A DNA stretch of 64,000 nucleotides from contig DASSKL010000010.1 of assembly GCA_035690485.1 (NCBI GenBank), positions 64,856 through 128,855 of the forward strand. The letters are read 5' to 3'. Under the pieces are notes generated by a model, which saw only the letters and a program-made list of their open reading frames with translations, ran no database searches and was not told where the DNA came from. Position numbers and translations under genes: made by a program. The stretch is from Mycobacteriales bacterium. Lineage in GTDB: Bacteria; Actinomycetota; Actinomycetes; JAFAQI01; DASSKL01. Below are positions 54,091 through 63,303 of the stretch, piece by piece. The stretch's first letter is position 1, and every line of letters begins with the position of its first letter.

Positions 54091-54378
54091 TCAGGCCTCG
54101 AGGCCCAGCCGCCGCGCCGAGCGGGCGCGCTGGCGCGCGGCGCGCAACCGGCGCAGCCGCTTGACGAGCATCGGGTCGAACTCCAGCGCCGCCGGCCGGT
54201 CGATCAACGCGTTGAGCACCTGGTAGTAGCGGGTGGCCGACATGTCGAAAAGGTCGCGGACGGCCTGCTCCTTGGCTCCGGCGTACTTCCACCACTGCCG
54301 CTCGAACGCGAGGATCTCCTGGTCGCGCTCCGACAGCCGCCCGCCGGTAGGGGTGTCCGCAGCCTCGGCGACGTCCAT
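54091..54378 (-). CDS. DUF3263 family protein
   Basis: This 95-residue protein carries the family signature LSERDQEILAFERQWWKYAGAKEQAVRDLF (about residues 15-44) and SATRYYQVLNALIDRPAAL, which looks like a small helix-turn-helix DNA-binding fold. DUF3263 is restricted to actinomycetes and often precedes a LytR_C gene, as here. The ATG has a strong GAAGGAGGG site. A perfect palindrome is found 21 bp upstream. Confidence 0.88.
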   Translation of the reverse strand: MDVAEAADTPTGGRLSERDQEILAFERQWWKYAGAKEQAVRDLFDMSATRYYQVLNALIDRPAALEFDPMLVKRLRRLRAARQRARSARRLGLEA

Positions 54379-54399
54379 GAGCCCTCCTTCGTGCGCGCT

Positions 54400-54419
54400 G
54401 AATGACACGCTTGTCATTC
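54400..54419. promoter_or_regulatory. Perfect palindrome upstream of the DUF3263-LytR_C genes
   Basis: GAATGACA (54400-54407) and TGTCATTC (54412-54419) are perfect inverted repeats around CGCT, in an A/T-richer patch just upstream of the ribosome site. It lies where a promoter is expected and may bind a dimeric regulator, possibly DUF3263 itself. Confidence 0.5.
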
Positions 54420-54493
54420 TGACACGGACGTCCGACGAAACCCAGGCTTTGCCGGTCCCCGGCGCGGTCCACTGCCGGCGCCGACCTCGCCGG

Positions 54494-55744
<1,251 letters not shown>

Positions 55745-55750
55745 GCGGGC

Positions 55751-55756
55751 AGCGTA
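55751..55756 (-). promoter_or_regulatory. -10 box (TACGCT) of glutamate dehydrogenase, leaderless
   Basis: On the minus strand TACGCT is 6 nt before the GTG at 55744. It lies between this gene and the stop of the upstream PI-PLC-like gene. Confidence 0.5.
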
Positions 55757-55758
55757 GG

Positions 55759-57258
55759 TCAGCGACCGTCGTGTGGAGCCCAACCGCCGTTCGTGTCGGT
55801 GTAGGCGATCCACGCGTCGGTCGCGCCGGCCCGCTGCAGGGCCGCCTGGAGCAGCGCGCCCTCGCGGCCGGACCGCGGCACCGCGAAGGCTCCTGCCGAC
55901 GCGCCGCACCGGCCGGCCGCCGCCGCCACCGCCACCGCGGGGGCGAGGACGGTCCACCCACTGCCGGACCGGCAGGCGACGGCGTGCCGGCCGCTGCAGG
56001 GCACCGCCACGAACCTCCCGTCGGAAGCCCGGGCGACGGCGCAGGCACCGGCGGCGCTCGGCTCGTCCTGCGCCCACGACCAGATCGAGCCCGCGAGCCG
56101 GGAGTCGTCCGGGAGCAGCTGGTCGAACCCGACGAGGTTGACGCCGCAGCGCGCCATGTGCGCGGCCATCGGCGCGTCGATGTGGTCCCCGTCGGGCGTC
56201 GCGAGCGCGGACACGAACGTCGAGTCCTCGTAGTAGCGGACGAACGTGCGGCCGTAGTGCTGCTGCGCCTGCGGGCCGTCGCAGGCCGGGAAGTCGGCGT
56301 ACGACGACGTCGTCTGCTCGAACTTGCCGGCGTCGTTGAAGACGAGGTCGTTCCAGCTGCTGGTCGTGGCGCCGTCCTCGCAGGTGCTCCAGACGACGAC
56401 TCGCTTGCCCGCTGCCAGCACCTGCGCCCGGGTGAGCGCCAGGTCGAGCGGGCGGCAGACCCCGGCGCGGTCGCCGGCGGACGGGTCGTCGGAGCTGCGG
56501 TAGACGAGGCTGCCGAACGCGTGCTCCACGACCTGCGCGGCGGCCTCGTGACCGGCGTGGTTCTGGAGGTCGTCGTCGACGTAGAGGAACAGGACCTCGC
56601 CCGGGTGCCGCTGCACCCAGTCGGCGACCGGCGCCAGCCCCTGCGCGAGCGTGCCCTCGATCGTGCAGCCGTAGCCGCCCGACTCCGCGTGGCAGAGCCG
56701 CACCTCGTCCTGCCCGGTGTGCGGGTCGAGCGCCCAGTGGGCGTCGACCTCCAGCGAGCGCATGTCCGAGTCGAGCTGGTCGACCATCGACAGCTGCTGG
56801 TTGGAGTCGAGCTGCGACAGCCCGGGCGGCGGATCGTTGGGGCCGTCGGGCACGGCGTTGAACGAGTTGTGGGTGCCCAGCCACTGGGCCTCTCGGAACG
56901 GCAGGTCGTCGCCGAGCGCCCGCTGCAGCACGAGCGCCCGGTGTACCCAGGTGCTCTGGTAGGCCGCCACCTCGCGGCGCTCGACCGGCGGCGCGAACGG
57001 CGTGACGCAGGCGGCGTCGTCCTGCAGCAGCCGCCGGCACAGCGCCGAGGCGTCCTGGCCGAACTTCTCGAACCCGCGGCAGGCCGCGGCGACGTTCGAC
57101 ACCTGGGCGGGCGCCTGCGCGTAGCACTGCTGGTACGACGGCAGCGGGTCGGGCACCGGCGCGTCAGCGGGGCGGTCCGCGGCGCGGGCGGCCAGCGGGG
57201 TGGCGAGGACGAGGGCGGCTACCGTCAGCCGGAGCGCGCGGAGCCGGGCGGCGTTCAC
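55759..57258 (-). CDS. Exported PI-PLC X-domain-like protein
   Basis: This 499-residue protein has a signal peptide (basic start, LTVAALVLATPLAARA, cleavage near residue 27). A Cys-rich region follows (YQQCYAQAP, AACRGF, LCRRLL), then a phosphodiesterase barrel with QWLGTHNSFNAVP (first His, about 125) and EVDAHWALDPHTG (about 165). HPGEVLFLYVDDDLQNHAG and SLEVDAHW resemble PI-specific phospholipase C X domains. The C-terminal 140 residues (ACAVARASDGRFVAVPCSGRHAVACR) look like a C-type-lectin-type or PLC-linked carbohydrate module. The enzyme may be a phosphodiesterase for inositol lipids; whether it is active is unknown. Confidence 0.75.
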   Translation of the reverse strand: MNAARLRALRLTVAALVLATPLAARAADRPADAPVPDPLPSYQQCYAQAPAQVSNVAAACRGFEKFGQDASALCRRLLQDDAACVTPFAPPVERREVAAYQSTWVHRALVLQRALGDDLPFREAQWLGTHNSFNAVPDGPNDPPPGLSQLDSNQQLSMVDQLDSDMRSLEVDAHWALDPHTGQDEVRLCHAESGGYGCTIEGTLAQGLAPVADWVQRHPGEVLFLYVDDDLQNHAGHEAAAQVVEHAFGSLVYRSSDDPSAGDRAGVCRPLDLALTRAQVLAAGKRVVVWSTCEDGATTSSWNDLVFNDAGKFEQTTSSYADFPACDGPQAQQHYGRTFVRYYEDSTFVSALATPDGDHIDAPMAAHMARCGVNLVGFDQLLPDDSRLAGSIWSWAQDEPSAAGACAVARASDGRFVAVPCSGRHAVACRSGSGWTVLAPAVAVAAAAGRCGASAGAFAVPRSGREGALLQAALQRAGATDAWIAYTDTNGGWAPHDGR

Positions 57259-57347
57259 GCGCGTGAGTTCGACGTCGCGGGCCTCCTCTCCTGCGCCGGT
57301 GGGGCCCAGTGGCTAGGGTGCCCCGCAGCGACGGCGAGGAGGGCCTG

Positions 57348-58484
57348 ATGGCGGAGATCCACGGCACGTGCGACGAGCGGTTCACCGGAGTCCGCGACGT
57401 GCTGGCCGACAACCTCGACACGGGTCTCGACGTCGGGGCCAGCGTGTCCGTCGTGCTCGACGGCAAGCCGGTCGTCGACGTCTGGGGCGGCGTGGCCGAC
57501 GCCGAGACCGGCGCCCCTTGGGAGCGCGACACGATCATCAACGTCTGGTCGACCACGAAGACCATGACGTTCCTCTGCGCGCTGATGCTCGCGGACCGCG
57601 GCGAGCTCGACCTCTACGCGCCGGTCGCCCGCTACTGGCCGGAGTTCGCCGCCGGCGGCAAGGAGGGCGTCGAGGTCCGGCATCTGATGGCGCACACGGC
57701 GGGGCTCTCGGGCTGGTCGCCGGCCATCACGCTGACCGACCTCTACGACTGGGAGAAGGCGACGTCGGTGCTCGCCGCCCAGGAGCCGTGGTGGGAGCCG
57801 GGGACGGCGTCGGGCTATCACGCGGTGACCCAGGGCTTCCTGATCGGCGAGGTCGTCCGGCGCATCACCGGGCAGTCGCTCGGCACGTTCTTCGCGAAGG
57901 AGGTCGCCGAGCCGCTGGGCGCCGACTTCCACATCGGCCTGCCCGCCGCGCACGACGCGCGGGTAGCCCGGCTGGTCACGCCGCCCGACAACCTGGGCGA
58001 CGCAGCCGCCGAGGACTCCATCGCACACCGCACGTTCGCCAGCGCGCCGTTCGGCGCCGAGGTCGCCTGGACCACCGACTGGCGGCGGGCGGAGATCCCC
58101 GCCGCCAACGGCCACGGCAACGCCCGGTCGGTGGCCCGCATCCAGGCGGTGCTGGCCTGCGGGGGCGAGATCGACGGCGTGCGGCTGCTGTCCGCGGCCG
58201 GCTGCGAGCGCGTCTTCGACGAGCAGATCCACGGCACCGACCTCGTGCTCGGCGTCCCGCTGCGCTTCGGCATGGGCTACGGCCTGAACTCGGAGGAGCT
58301 GCCGCTGAGCCCGAACCCGCGCACCTGCTTCTGGGGCGGTTACGGCGGATCGATCATCGTCATCGACCTCGACGCCCGCATGACGGTCTGCTACGTCATG
58401 AACCGCATGGAGAGCGGACTGGTCGGCGACATGCGAGGAGCCAGCGTGGTCTTCGCCGCCTACGCAGGGCTGGCCGCGGGCTGA
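57348..58484 (+). CDS. Serine hydrolase, beta-lactamase family (class C / EstB-like)
   Basis: This 378-residue protein has the SxxK motif STTK (about residue 66), the YxA/N-like segment SGYHAVTQGF (Tyr about 160) and HTAGLSGWSP (about 117). Such proteins are esterases, D-amino-acid amidases or penicillin-binding-like enzymes and often act on small esters. There is no signal peptide, so it is cytoplasmic. GAGGAGGG precedes the ATG. It overlaps the convergent PNPOx gene by 25 bp. Confidence 0.88.
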   Translation: MAEIHGTCDERFTGVRDVLADNLDTGLDVGASVSVVLDGKPVVDVWGGVADAETGAPWERDTIINVWSTTKTMTFLCALMLADRGELDLYAPVARYWPEFAAGGKEGVEVRHLMAHTAGLSGWSPAITLTDLYDWEKATSVLAAQEPWWEPGTASGYHAVTQGFLIGEVVRRITGQSLGTFFAKEVAEPLGADFHIGLPAAHDARVARLVTPPDNLGDAAAEDSIAHRTFASAPFGAEVAWTTDWRRAEIPAANGHGNARSVARIQAVLACGGEIDGVRLLSAAGCERVFDEQIHGTDLVLGVPLRFGMGYGLNSEELPLSPNPRTCFWGGYGGSIIVIDLDARMTVCYVMNRMESGLVGDMRGASVVFAAYAGLAAG

Positions 58485-59122
58485 CGGCTCCACCCGGCGA
58501 CGTACGCCGGGAGCGCCGCGTCACCGCCGTCGGCGAGCGGCTCGCCGCTGGCGAGCCGCAGCGGCAGCACGCCGGCCCACACCGGAAGCGCGAGGTCCTC
58601 GGCGTCGTCCTTGGGCCCGCCGGTGCGCACCTTCGCCGACGCCTCGGTCAGCGGGACGGCCCAGACGCCGGTCTCCCGCAACTCGGCCGCGGTCGGCGGG
58701 CGTACGTCGTCCCAACGGCCGCGCGCGACGTGCTCGACGACGACCCGCAGCGCCGCGGTCTTCTCCACCGGGTCGGTGATCTCCTCGGCCCGGCCGTGGA
58801 CGACGACCGAGCGGTAGTTGACGGAGTGGTGAAAGGCCGACCGCGCCAGCACCAGCCCGTCGATCAGCGTCACGGTGACGCAGACCGTGTCGTCGCGGCG
58901 CAGGTCACGGAAGACGCCGGCGGCCTTCGATCCGTGCAGCAGCAGCCGGTCGCCGTCACGGGCGTGCAGGGTGGGGATCACGACCGGCCGGCCCTCGCGC
59001 ACGACGGCGACGTGGCAGACCAGTGCCTCGTCGAGGATCGGCGCGATCGTCGCCTCGTCGTAGGCCGCCCGTTCGGGCAGCCGGCGGACCCGCAACGGGG
59101 CTGGGACGGAGCGCGACGGCAT
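58460..59122 (-). CDS. Pyridoxamine 5'-phosphate oxidase-related flavin-binding protein
   Basis: This 220-residue protein of the PNPOx-like split-barrel family shows ILDEALVCHVAVVREGRPVVIPTLHARDGDRLLLHGSKAAG (about residues 28-68), CVTVTLIDGLVLARSAFHHSVNYRSVVVHGRAEEI (about 82-116). It is of the actinobacterial Pyridox_ox_2 group and may bind FMN or F420. The substrate is unknown. The ATG is near a short G/A-poor leader with no obvious ribosome site. Confidence 0.85.
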   Translation of the reverse strand: MPSRSVPAPLRVRRLPERAAYDEATIAPILDEALVCHVAVVREGRPVVIPTLHARDGDRLLLHGSKAAGVFRDLRRDDTVCVTVTLIDGLVLARSAFHHSVNYRSVVVHGRAEEITDPVEKTAALRVVVEHVARGRWDDVRPPTAAELRETGVWAVPLTEASAKVRTGGPKDDAEDLALPVWAGVLPLRLASGEPLADGGDAALPAYVAGWSRQPAASPA

Positions 59123-59183
59123 GCCTCAACCCTAGGCAACCGAGCCCGGTGAGCCGAGCGGTTTTCCGCCCGGTGCACCACTC

Positions 59184-59651
59184 CTAGAGGCGGTAGTCGC
59201 GCCAGGCCACCGGCGGCTTGCCCCCGGACTGCTCCACGAACTGGTCCAGGAACCACCGGCGGAACCGCACGACCTCGGGCGTGCTCGCCATCGTCAGCAG
59301 GTGCTCGCCCGAGCGACAGAAGGCGTCGGCCTCGTCGAAGAGCTCGCCGAGGTGGCGGGCCGCGGGGGCGACCTCGGCCGGCACCCGGTAGGTCAGGTCG
59401 ACCGTCTGCTCGCCTCGCTCGAGCGCCTCGTCGCGCTTGCGGTCGGTCTCGAGGGTCATCTGGGTGTACTGGTCGCCCAGCTCCTCGATGAGGGCGAGCA
59501 GCCGCCGGGGCACGTCGTGGTCCTCGGACAGGAGGATGAGCGAGAACTCCCGCATCAGCGCGTCGGAGTGCTCCTGCGCCCGCTGGAAGACGGGTATCGG
59601 GAACCCGATGAGGTGGACGTCGACGAGCCCGAGGTCGCTGCCCGCGCTCAC
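59184..59651 (-). CDS. Helical partner protein encoded with an anti-sigma-type ATPase
   Basis: This 155-residue soluble protein starts GLVDVHLIGFPIPVFQRAQEH (about residues 7-27), then has HSDALMREFSLILLSEDH and long helices with conserved-looking acidic residues (LIEELGDQYTQMTLETDRKRDEALERGE). It lies 10 bp downstream of the HATPase gene on the same strand, an arrangement I recall from other actinomycetes. I do not know its function. It may be an adaptor or antagonist of the kinase. The GTG at 59651 is the chosen start. Confidence 0.7.
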   Translation of the reverse strand: MSAGSDLGLVDVHLIGFPIPVFQRAQEHSDALMREFSLILLSEDHDVPRRLLALIEELGDQYTQMTLETDRKRDEALERGEQTVDLTYRVPAEVAPAARHLGELFDEADAFCRSGEHLLTMASTPEVVRFRRWFLDQFVEQSGGKPPVAWRDYRL

Positions 59652-59661
59652 GCGACCGCCC

Positions 59662-60087
59662 TCACAGCGGCTCGACGTGGTCGAAGTCGAAGGACATCTC
59701 CTGCTCCAGTCCGGACGGGTGCATCGTCGAGATCGTGAACCACATGGCCTTGCCGCTCGCGGTCGCGCGCACGCCCCAGTCGGTGGCCACGCAGTCGAGC
59801 ATGTGCAGCCCCCGGCCGGTGGCCGCCTCGGGAGAGTAGCGGCGAGCGCGGGGCACGGCGCGGCTCGCGTCGTGCACCTCGACGCGAAGCTCGTCGTGAT
59901 CGACGACCAGCGTGACGTCGATCTCCGATCGAGCGTGCAGCAGCGCGTTGGTGACAAGCTCGCTGACCAGCAGGGTCGCCGGCTCGACGAGCCCGGGCAG
60001 GCCCCAGTCTCGCAGGGTCTCGGCCACGAACCGTCTCGCGTCGCCGGCACTTTCCGGGCGCGCGAAAAACGGCTGACGGGCTTTCAC
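59662..60087 (-). CDS. ATP-binding anti-sigma-type serine kinase (RsbW/HATPase_c_2)
   Basis: This 141-residue GHKL ATPase shows the N box as VSELVTNALLHARSEIDVTL (about residue 42, E and N for Mg-ATP) and the G1/G2 boxes as RVEVHDASRAVP (about 68-79) and GRGLHMLDCVATDWGV (about 90-105). Actinomycetes hold many of these and use them as anti-sigma factors or phosphorylating regulators together with STAS and PP2C proteins, none of which is in the window. The start is GTG at 60087. Confidence 0.88.
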   Translation of the reverse strand: MKARQPFFARPESAGDARRFVAETLRDWGLPGLVEPATLLVSELVTNALLHARSEIDVTLVVDHDELRVEVHDASRAVPRARRYSPEAATGRGLHMLDCVATDWGVRATASGKAMWFTISTMHPSGLEQEMSFDFDHVEPL

Positions 60088-60129
60088 GCTGGGGGGTTAC
60101 CCAGGATGCCGACCGGCATTCGGGGCCGT

Positions 60130-60780
60130 TCAGAACAGTGGGGACTGCACCGGCTGGCGGTCGAGGAGGTACGGGCCGTTGTTCGCGACGCTGTTCACCG
60201 CGGGCGAAACCGGACACACGTCCAGTCCCAGCGCCGTGGCCGGCACCAGGGTGTCGACCGGCGCCCCGGCCGCGGTCAGCCACCGCTCCCGCCCCTCCGG
60301 TGGCACCGCCATCGGTGTGCGGTCGTGCAGCCGGGCGGCCTCGCCGGTGGCCGGCCCGGTGAGCACCACGACCAGCAGACCGTCGCCGCGCCGGAAGTAG
60401 AGGCCGGCCATCACGAGGAGCCCGCCGTCGGCCGGGGACAGGAACCACGGCTGCCGGGCCGCGCCGCTCCCGGACCACTCGTAGTAGCCGTCGGCGGGGA
60501 GCAGGCACCGGCGTTCGGCGTACGCCGAGGAGAAGGCAGGCCGCTCCGCCGCCGACTCCACCCGGGCGTTGATGACCAGCCGGGTGCCGTCGCCCACCTG
60601 CACCGGCAGACCCCAGGTGGCCGCGGTCAGCGTCCGGCCGAGGACGGCCGGGACCGTCGCCGTCGGCGCGACGTTGTAGTCGGGCCGGTGGTCGGCGCGC
60701 AGCACCTCGTCGACGTCGGCGACCCCCAGCTCCTCGGCGATGAGGTCAACCGTGCGCGCCGAGACGTAGCGGCCGCACAC
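60130..60780 (-). CDS. SOS response-associated peptidase (YedK/HMCES type)
   Basis: This 216-residue SRAP-family protein begins with the invariant Met-Cys-Gly-Arg (MCGRYVSA; Cys2 becomes N-terminal and links to abasic sites in single-stranded DNA). It has RPDYNVAPTATVPAV (about residues 32-46), NARVESAAERPAF (about 71), CLLPADGYYEW (about 91-101) and HDRTPMAVP (about 150). It shields abasic sites from breakage. The start codon is GTG. It follows the DUF349 gene with 1 bp between, so it is probably in the same operon. Confidence 0.93.
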   Translation of the reverse strand: MCGRYVSARTVDLIAEELGVADVDEVLRADHRPDYNVAPTATVPAVLGRTLTAATWGLPVQVGDGTRLVINARVESAAERPAFSSAYAERRCLLPADGYYEWSGSGAARQPWFLSPADGGLLVMAGLYFRRGDGLLVVVLTGPATGEAARLHDRTPMAVPPEGRERWLTAAGAPVDTLVPATALGLDVCPVSPAVNSVANNGPYLLDRQPVQSPLF

Positions 60781-60781
60781 G

Positions 60782-62002
60782 TCAGCTGCCGGCGCTCTCC
60801 GCCTGCGCGAGCCACTCCCGCTGGGTGGTCAGGGACGCCTCGGCCTCGCGCGCCTCGGCCTCCTTGCCCTCCCGGCGCAGCCGCGCGACCCGGCCCTCGA
60901 GCTTGGTGACCGACTCGCGCAGCCGGATGACCAGCGGCGAGCTCTCGGCGACGGGCCGGCGCCAGCGCGCGTCGGCCGCGGCCCGCACCCGGTCCTCGAC
61001 GGCGGACATCCGCCGGTCGAGCGGGGTCAGCGCCTCGCGAGGCACGCGCGGCGCCTTGTCCCAACGCTCATGGATATGGCGAAGCCGCCGCTGCGCCGCC
61101 ACCGGATCGGCCGTGTCGATGGCCTCCGCCTCGACCACCAGCGCCTCGCGGACCTCGAGCCCGGCCCGGCTCTCGGCGTCACGCTCCGCGAAGTGCTCGG
61201 CGCGGCGGCTGAAGAAGGCGTCCTGCGCGGCGCGGAACCGGGCCCACAGCGCGTCGTCGGCGGCCTTTCCGGCGCGGCCGGCGGCCTTCCACTGGCTCAT
61301 CAGCTCGCGGTAGCGCGCGGACGTCGGCCCCCACTCGGTCGAGTCGGCGAGCGACTCCGCCTGCGCGACCAGCTGCTCCTTCGTCGCCTGCGCCGACTTG
61401 CGCTGCTCGTCGAGCGTGGCGAAGTGCGCCCCGCGGCGCCGGCCGAACTCATCGCGGGCGGCCGCGAACCGCCGCCACAGCTCCTGGTCGACCTTGCGGT
61501 CGACGCCGCGGATCTCCCGCCACTCGCCGACGATGTCGCGCAGCCGGTCTCCCGCCCGCTTCCAGTCGGTGCTCGCCGCCAGCGCCTCGGCCTCCTCGAC
61601 CAGGGTCCGCTTGGCCTGCTCCGCCCGGTCGCTGGCTGCGGCCCGCTCGGCCTGCTGCTCGGCGGCGCGCTTCTCCACCGACTCGAGCACCGCGCCCAGC
61701 CGGCGGTCGAGCGCGCCGAGGTCGCCGACGGCGCTCGCCGTGGGCAGCGCCTCCCGGAGCTTGCGCGCGCCGGCACGCACGGCCCGCACGTCCGGAGCAC
61801 CGGCGGCGCGCTGCTCGAGCAGGCCGACCTCCGCCTCGAGCTCGGCGTAGCGGCGCTCGTAGTACGCGAGCCCCGCCTCGGGCGACCCGGCCTGCCACGA
61901 GCCGACCGCGCGCTCGCCGTCCTCGGTGCGCAAGTAGACGGTGCCGTCGTCGGCGACCCGCCCCCATGCGGAGGAGACGGAGCCTGGCTGCTCAGCGCTC
62001 AT
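60782..62002 (-). CDS. DUF349 domain protein
   Basis: This 406-residue protein is nearly all helical and charged. After a short N-terminal segment ([21 protein letters not shown], about 14-34) come three or more DUF349 repeats, recognisable by [44 protein letters not shown] and [25 protein letters not shown] segments. The Trp/Arg pattern suggests a coiled-coil scaffold or nucleic-acid-associated protein. The function is unknown. Transcription is divergent from the acyl-CoA dehydrogenase 31 bp away, so the promoters overlap. Confidence 0.88.
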   Translation of the reverse strand: MSAEQPGSVSSAWGRVADDGTVYLRTEDGERAVGSWQAGSPEAGLAYYERRYAELEAEVGLLEQRAAGAPDVRAVRAGARKLREALPTASAVGDLGALDRRLGAVLESVEKRAAEQQAERAAASDRAEQAKRTLVEEAEALAASTDWKRAGDRLRDIVGEWREIRGVDRKVDQELWRRFAAARDEFGRRRGAHFATLDEQRKSAQATKEQLVAQAESLADSTEWGPTSARYRELMSQWKAAGRAGKAADDALWARFRAAQDAFFSRRAEHFAERDAESRAGLEVREALVVEAEAIDTADPVAAQRRLRHIHERWDKAPRVPREALTPLDRRMSAVEDRVRAAADARWRRPVAESSPLVIRLRESVTKLEGRVARLRREGKEAEAREAEASLTTQREWLAQAESAGS

Positions 62003-62020
62003 GCCGTGGAGTGTCCCAGG

Positions 62021-62026
62021 TAGGGT
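62021..62026 (+). promoter_or_regulatory. -10 box (TAGGGT) of the acyl-CoA dehydrogenase operon, leaderless
   Basis: TAGGGT is followed by 7 nt and the ATG at 62034. It lies in the 31-bp space shared with the divergent DUF349 gene. Confidence 0.5.
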
Positions 62027-62033
62027 CGCCGCC

Positions 62034-63287
62034 ATGGATCTGACCTATCCCCCCGAGGCGACGGAGTTCCGCCAGAGGATCCAGGCCTTCCTGGCCGACA
62101 ACCTGCCGAAGGACTGGAAGGGCGCCGGGGCGCTGCCGCCGGAGGAGCGGACGGAGTTCGAGCACTCCTGGCGGCGCACGCTCGCCGACAACCACCTGCT
62201 CGCGGTCAACTGGCCGAAGGAGTACGGCGGGGCCGGCCTGTCGCCCATCGAGCAGGTCGTGGTCGCCGAGGAGTTCGCCAAGGCCGGGGCGCCGCAGGGC
62301 ACCGAGAACGACGTCTTCGGCATCGGCATGCTCGGCAACACGCTGATCGTCTGGGGCACCGAGGAGCAGAAGAAGCACTACCTCCCCCGGATCCTGTCCG
62401 GCGAGGACAAGTGGTGCCAGGGCTACTCCGAGCCCGACGCGGGCTCCGACCTCGCCGGCCTGCGCACCCGCGCGGTGCTCGACGGCGACGAGTGGGTCAT
62501 CAACGGCCAGAAGATCTGGACCTCCGCCGGGCACCTGGCCGACTGGATCTTCGTGCTGGCGCGCACCGACCCGGATGCGCCGAAGCACCGCGGCATCTCG
62601 TTCTTCCTGGTGCCCATGGACCAGCCCGGGGTCGAGGTGCGCCCGATCCGCAACGCCGCCGGATACGCGATGTTCAACGAGGTCTTCTTCACCGACGCCC
62701 GCACCCCGAAGGCCAACGTCGTCGGCGAGATCAACAACGGCTGGGTCATCGCGATGACCCTGCTGGGCTTCGAGCGCGGAGCCGCCGTCACGACCGACGC
62801 CATCCGGTGGAAGGGCGACGTCGAACGGCTGTTGGCGCTGGCCAAGGAGCGCGGCGTCAACGACGACCCGAAGATCCGCGAGCAGCTGGCCTGGTGCTAC
62901 AGCCGGGTCGAGGTCATGCGTTACCGCGGCCTGCAGGCGCTTACCCGCTTCCTCAAGGGCGGGCGCCCCGGGGCCGACGCCGCCATCAGCAAGATCATCT
63001 GGAGCGAGTTCTTCCAGCGCTACACCGAGCTCGCGATGGAGATCATCGGCGAGGACATCATCGCGCCGTCCGGTCCCGGCAGCGACGCGCTGCAGGTGTC
63101 CGACTTCGGCACTCCGAACTCGCCCCTGGCCTGGGTCGACTCGATGATGCACGCGCGCTCCGCGACCATCTACGCCGGCAGCTCGCAGATCCAGCGCAAC
63201 ATCATCGGCGAGCAGCTCCTCGGCCTGCCGAAGGAGCCGCGGCTCGACGCCGGACCGTTCAAGGACATCGCCGCGGCCCGCGGCTGA
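62034..63287 (+). CDS. Acyl-CoA dehydrogenase (FAD-binding subunit type)
   Basis: This 417-residue ACAD begins [20 protein letters not shown] and has [16 protein letters not shown] (about residue 60), [20 protein letters not shown] (about 127-146), [20 protein letters not shown] (about 160-179) and the C-terminal [22 protein letters not shown] (about 378-399). The YSEPDAGSD and SSQIQ motifs are the FAD and acyl contacts. It is followed after 16 bp by a second ACAD gene whose product seems degenerate at the FAD site. Paired ACADs act as heteromers on bulky CoA esters (steroid side chains, for example) in actinomycetes. Confidence 0.9.
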   Translation: MDLTYPPEATEFRQRIQAFLADNLPKDWKGAGALPPEERTEFEHSWRRTLADNHLLAVNWPKEYGGAGLSPIEQVVVAEEFAKAGAPQGTENDVFGIGMLGNTLIVWGTEEQKKHYLPRILSGEDKWCQGYSEPDAGSDLAGLRTRAVLDGDEWVINGQKIWTSAGHLADWIFVLARTDPDAPKHRGISFFLVPMDQPGVEVRPIRNAAGYAMFNEVFFTDARTPKANVVGEINNGWVIAMTLLGFERGAAVTTDAIRWKGDVERLLALAKERGVNDDPKIREQLAWCYSRVEVMRYRGLQALTRFLKGGRPGADAAISKIIWSEFFQRYTELAMEIIGEDIIAPSGPGSDALQVSDFGTPNSPLAWVDSMMHARSATIYAGSSQIQRNIIGEQLLGLPKEPRLDAGPFKDIAAARG

Positions 63288-63303
63288 CGAGGAGAAGGCG
63301 ACC

